From a virus: a stretch of DNA of 25,443 nucleotides. The notes below the pieces were generated by a model. It saw only the letters and a program-made list of their open reading frames with translations, was not told the origin of the DNA and did no database searches. A program made the translations under genes and the position numbers. The stretch lies in IMG/VR virus record IMGVR_UViG_3300025818_000164, positions 1-25,443 of that record, one strand, 5' to 3'. Positions 22,459 to 25,443 of this stretch are shown here, in pieces. Each line of letters opens with the position of its first letter. The stretch's first letter is position 1.

Positions 22459-22916
22459 CGAGTCAACTCCTCTCGAACGTAGTCCCCAGCGTCGCCGGGA
22501 TCCTTGGCGAGGTACGTTAGCAGGTGACGTGCCGCATCCCGTGCATGGTCCTCGCCCTTCACGTACCAGCCCATCCGCTTCAGCTTCAGGTCATCACCGA
22601 ACCGCTTCGCCTGCGCCGGTGTCTGCTCCACATAGGTGACGTTAGGGCGAAAGTGACAGAACCCGTCGACCCACCCGATGATGTAACGGGGGTCGTCCTG
22701 GTTCGTCAACTGGTGCGTGTTGGCACGCACGTCCCACCGTTCAATGATGACGGTCGTGTCCCGGTGAGTGACACCGACGGTGCGGTCCACCCACCACTCG
22801 GTCTCGTACCGGTCACCGATCTGATCCGAACCGAACAGCCACTCGCCGTCCTCCCAGATCAGCCACGCCAAGCCGGTCGTGCCGCCCGGGTCGATCGCAA
22901 CGTACAGGTCACTCAT
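22455..22916 (-). CDS. RuvC-like Holliday junction resolvase
   Basis: This 153-residue RNase H-fold protein has AIDPGGTTGLAW with D9, VIIERW with E59, VEQTPAQAKRF and the C-terminal GEDHARDAARHLL with D123 and D127. These give the acidic set expected of RuvC-like resolvases, which cut four-way junctions so that branched replicated DNA can be packaged. The length is near that of RuvC. The ribosome site GGGGAGAG lies ahead of the ATG; the start overlaps the polymerase end by 8 bases, and the stop overlaps the helicase start by 4. An alternative is another phage RNase H-fold nuclease. Confidence 0.8.
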   Translation of the reverse strand: MSDLYVAIDPGGTTGLAWLIWEDGEWLFGSDQIGDRYETEWWVDRTVGVTHRDTTVIIERWDVRANTHQLTNQDDPRYIIGWVDGFCHFRPNVTYVEQTPAQAKRFGDDLKLKRMGWYVKGEDHARDAARHLLTYLAKDPGDAGDYVREELTR

Positions 22917-24702
22917 AGTTCTCTCCCCAATGCTGGAACGGGCCCTCTGCCTGGCAGGTCAACGGGATGTCCCAACGGTGATCTTCCATCAAGTCCTTGA
23001 TCTCGTGCGCCATGTCATGCTGCCCCTTCGGCACCGACAACACCACCTCGTCGTGCACCGGCACGATGATACAGTCAGACAGCCCGGCCTTGTCGATGCG
23101 CACGAGCGCATCCTTCAACACGTCCGAGCCCGTGCCCTGCATCAGCCCGTTGATCGCCTTGTACGTCTCGTCCTCCGGCATCGAGAACCGGCGGCCCCCT
23201 CGGGTCATGACATAAGCCATACCCTCGGAGGCCGCACGCTTCCCCGCCAACAGTGCAGGCTTACCGGGGTAGTTGCCACCAATAGCATGATCGCCGGTCA
23301 TGTCCCGCACCGTAGGAAACTCAAGAAACAGCTTCGTCAAGAACCCCTCCACCTCGATGCGAGACAGCCCCGAGGCGAGCGACAACGTGTCAGCGCCCGC
23401 ACCGTACGTGAACGCCAACAGGATCACCTTAGCGGTGCCACGTCGAGGGTCAGACTTGCCGATCGACGGGTCGTTCCACACGATCCGGGCGACGTGCGTG
23501 TACAGGTCGTCGCCTCGGGCGTACGCCTCGGTCATGCCCGGATCCTTCGACAGGTTGGCAAACAAGCGAGCCTCCTGCCCGTCGTAGTCAATCGCCCACA
23601 ACTCGCAGCCCGGCTCCGGCAGCACGCACCGGCGGATCGCACCCGCACTACCCTTCGACGGCAACGTCTGCAACGCAGGCTTCGTGATCGACATGCGGCC
23701 CGTCTTCGCCCGCAACGTATGGATCCCAGGGTGCACCCGGCCACCCGACGCAGCGAACGGTTCGAGGTACGCACCGATCCACTTCACCAGACGCTTGTAC
23801 TCGACCAGCGGTCGGGCGATCTCCGGGTGCGTCTCCGACAGGGCGTTCAGCACCAGCTTGTCGAGCACCGCCTGCCCCGTCTCCGTGAAGTCCTCGGGCT
23901 TCCACCCGGCGTCCCGCAGGATCGCCTCGACCTGACGGTTCGAGTTAGGGTTCGAGATCCCCTGCGCCTGCAACAGGTCACGCAACGTAACCGAACGTGC
24001 CAGCCACTCACGACGCACCTGCTCGGCGTACTTGTGGTCGATCCGCATGCCCCGCACCTCGGCACGGTACATGATCGACAGGGCCTGATGCTCACGCTCG
24101 CACGCTTCTGACATTCCAGCGTCAACAACCCGCTGCTGAAGGATCCGCACCACCCGCTGCGTGATGAGCGTATCGACGCACCCGTACTGCCAGTACGCAG
24201 GCCAGTCGACCGGCACCGTCTCCCACGACCAGCCGTGCACCCCCATCTCGTGCTTCAGCTTCGCCTCACCGACCGTCGCCCACCGGCCCAACTCCTCAGC
24301 CGCTACACCCTTCAGCCCGTGCCGCAGGTGCGGGCCCAGCAGGTGATGCAGAATGTAGCCGTCGACCACCTGATGCCAGTGCGGCACCGGGAACCCGTCG
24401 CCTTCGAGGGCGTGCATGTCGAACCCGGCGTTCCAGAACGCCACGGGCAGGCCCTTGTCTCGGATCGTCGAAAGCGCCCGCATCAAGGGCCGCCCCCACC
24501 ACACCGTGGGGACGGCCCAGCTACAACGATCGTCAGCGAACTGCACCAAGCGCGTGAACGAGTGCTGCGTCCAGTCGAGGCCACGGGTCTCGGTGTCGAT
24601 TGACACCATCCCGTCAATGCCGTCGACCCACTCCAGGAACGCATCCACGTCCACCTGTTCGGTGACGAGCGTCAACTCCCACTCGGGGAGGTTGTGCTTC
24701 AC
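22909..24702 (-). CDS. polA: DNA polymerase I (family A) with 3'-5' exonuclease
   Basis: This 597-residue replicative polymerase has both an exonuclease and a polymerase domain. Exo motifs: IDTET (D36, E38), FWNAGFDMH (D95) and YGCVD (Y173, D177), so proofreading should be active. Polymerase motifs: A, IDYDGQEARLF (D372); B, RRGTAKVILLAFTYG (K425, Y433); C, VPVHDEVV (H550, D551, E552). The residue matching E. coli F762 is Leu429. There is no 5'-nuclease domain, as in T7-like and other phage enzymes. The ATG is in an ATGA overlap with the upstream gene. Motif A reads DYDGQEAR where many family members have DYSQIELR, but the catalytic Asp and the Glu are kept. Confidence 0.95.
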   Translation of the reverse strand: MKHNLPEWELTLVTEQVDVDAFLEWVDGIDGMVSIDTETRGLDWTQHSFTRLVQFADDRCSWAVPTVWWGRPLMRALSTIRDKGLPVAFWNAGFDMHALEGDGFPVPHWHQVVDGYILHHLLGPHLRHGLKGVAAEELGRWATVGEAKLKHEMGVHGWSWETVPVDWPAYWQYGCVDTLITQRVVRILQQRVVDAGMSEACEREHQALSIMYRAEVRGMRIDHKYAEQVRREWLARSVTLRDLLQAQGISNPNSNRQVEAILRDAGWKPEDFTETGQAVLDKLVLNALSETHPEIARPLVEYKRLVKWIGAYLEPFAASGGRVHPGIHTLRAKTGRMSITKPALQTLPSKGSAGAIRRCVLPEPGCELWAIDYDGQEARLFANLSKDPGMTEAYARGDDLYTHVARIVWNDPSIGKSDPRRGTAKVILLAFTYGAGADTLSLASGLSRIEVEGFLTKLFLEFPTVRDMTGDHAIGGNYPGKPALLAGKRAASEGMAYVMTRGGRRFSMPEDETYKAINGLMQGTGSDVLKDALVRIDKAGLSDCIIVPVHDEVVLSVPKGQHDMAHEIKDLMEDHRWDIPLTCQAEGPFQHWGENYE

Positions 24703-25208
24703 GAGGCCGTCAACTGAAGGACGTTGGCCTGCTGCGCCCGCAGCAGCGAACCCTTCGAGTCGAAATCCACCCGGCCACCCTCGTCGAACTGCATGCGGAA
24801 CCGCTCGCCGTCAGTGTAGATGTCGCCCGGCTTGCCCTCGTAGATCCCTCGGGAATCGAGACGCCACCCGGTGTCGGGCTCCTCGGCCTCCTCCTCCTCC
24901 TCGGGCTCCTCGGGGGCAGCGCCTGGCGCCGCCGGGATGACATCGGCAGCGCACGCAGCGTACCCGGCGATGTCCACGAGATGATCGAGCAGATGCGGCG
25001 ACGCCTGAATCCGAGCCACCTTCACCAGCACCATCATGATCGCCGTGTCGTACGGCGTCACCTCACCCCGGCCCTCCAGATACAGATTCCAAAGGTCAGC
25101 GATCCGCTGAAAGTTCTCCTCGGGCGGGGCATAGTCTGCGTTGCGGTCAGCCATCACCGCCCGCTGCGTCGCCTCGATCACCTGCTCACGGCCTGTCGTG
25201 TCACTCAT
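24699..25208 (-). CDS. DUF6378-like phage protein with acidic insert
   Basis: This 169-residue protein begins MSDTTGREQVIEATQRAVMA. Residues 20-85 (DYAPPEENFQRIADLWNLYL, then TPYDTAIMMVLVKVARI and DHLVDIAGYAA) match a conserved helical domain I recall as DUF6378, found in many phages and of unknown function. Its His/Asp/Glu arrangement is reminiscent of all-alpha nucleotide pyrophosphohydrolases, but that is only a resemblance. A Glu-rich acidic run (about 98-110) links to a small C-terminal beta domain with Arg and Asp. The ATG at 25208 has a strong ribosome site (GGAGGG) and overlaps the whiB stop by 8 bases; the longer frame to 25250 lies inside whiB. Confidence 0.75.
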   Translation of the reverse strand: MSDTTGREQVIEATQRAVMADRNADYAPPEENFQRIADLWNLYLEGRGEVTPYDTAIMMVLVKVARIQASPHLLDHLVDIAGYAACAADVIPAAPGAAPEEPEEEEEAEEPDTGWRLDSRGIYEGKPGDIYTDGERFRMQFDEGGRVDFDSKGSLLRAQQANVLQLTAS

Positions 25209-25443
25209 CTGGTCCCTCCTGCTCGGGATCGTAGTTGGTCTTTCGGGCACGGCGCAACACCTTACGCTCGTCCGGGGTCAGCCCTCCCCAGATACCGAAC
25301 CGTTCGTTTCTTGACAACGCAACGTCAAGACACTGCTGCCGGACATCGCACCCGGCACAAATGCCACGAGCGAAAGCGATCACGTCCTCGTCCTCCTCCT
25401 CGAAGAACGCATCGAGCATGGCGGCCGTCTCCGCAGGGTTCGC
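25201..25443 (-). CDS. whiB: WhiB-family Fe-S transcription regulator (partial, start outside window)
   Basis: The visible 80 residues show ICAGCDVRQQC (Cys-x2-Cys-x5-Cys) and FGIWGGLTPDERKVLRRARK, the turn and basic tail of WhiB proteins. These bind a [4Fe-4S] cluster and act with the main sigma factor of actinobacteria. WhiB proteins need a fourth Cys near the N-terminus; none is visible. The frame stays open to the right edge through ANPAETAAMLDAFF, which resembles the segment just after that first Cys, so the ATG at 25419 is probably internal and the true start lies to the right. The stop overlaps the next start by 8 bases. It is the first visible gene of the early block and may regulate phage or host promoters. 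Confidence 0.88.
   Translation of the reverse strand, partial: ANPAETAAMLDAFFEEEDEDVIAFARGICAGCDVRQQCLDVALSRNERFGIWGGLTPDERKVLRRARKTNYDPEQEGPDE

Noticed and set aside
21565-22482. 305-residue + strand frame opposite the SNF2 helicase
   Set aside because: It is Arg/Pro/His-rich, lacks any motif, and the opposite strand has all the helicase motifs.
22879-24111. 410-residue open frame on the + strand opposite the DNA polymerase
   Set aside because: It is Arg/His/Pro-rich, has no recognisable domain and mirrors a strongly conserved gene. This is typical of antisense frames in GC-rich coding DNA.

Overview
This window looks like part of a tailed double-stranded DNA phage genome, most likely a podovirus-like virus of a high-GC Gram-positive (actinobacterial) host. 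The host inference rests on four things: a WhiB-type Fe-S regulator at the right edge, an actinophage-style (r1t-like) holin, GC-rich sequence, and several start codons preceded by a TANNNT -10 box at the spacing typical of leaderless actinobacterial mRNAs. Portal, terminase, RNA polymerase and integrase genes are not in the window. The missing portal and terminase presumably lie left of position 1.

The layout is two convergent blocks. Positions 1-13226 (+ strand) hold virion genes: the end of a likely scaffold gene, a terminator, the major capsid protein, a small decoration-type protein, an unknown small protein, a head-tail adaptor, a probable tail nozzle/stopper, a tail fibre with a self-cleaving S74 chaperone, a 50-residue unknown, an SLH-domain protein, a coiled-coil protein and a 1470-residue giant protein. 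The last three are tentatively a DNA-ejection (internal virion protein) set. A hairpin at 13233-13257 closes the block.

Positions 25443-13286 (- strand, read right to left) hold early genes and then lysis genes: WhiB, a DUF6378-like protein, DNA polymerase I, a RuvC-like resolvase, a SNF2-type helicase, a 54-residue protein, a Cas4/AddB-like Fe-S nuclease, a Sak4-like ATPase, a small unknown, a probable ssDNA-binding protein, an atypical tRNA-like element and a TOPRIM primase-helicase. The lysis set follows: amidase endolysin with a collagen-like linker, a one-span membrane protein, a metallophosphoesterase, a holin and a 45-residue Cys protein. Most early genes overlap by 4, 8 or 11 bases, so they are probably translationally coupled.

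The early genes form a coherent replication and recombination unit: polymerase, primase-helicase and SSB copy the DNA, while the nuclease, annealing ATPase, SNF2 helicase and resolvase could process ends and junctions. The main non-standard signals are the -10 boxes fused to stop codons just ahead of start codons, the tRNA-like element with a poor D arm and ambiguous anticodon loop, the SLH domains in a presumed virion protein, the collagen-like endolysin, and a leucine at the 762-equivalent site of the polymerase. All function calls come from reading motifs by eye, with no database search.
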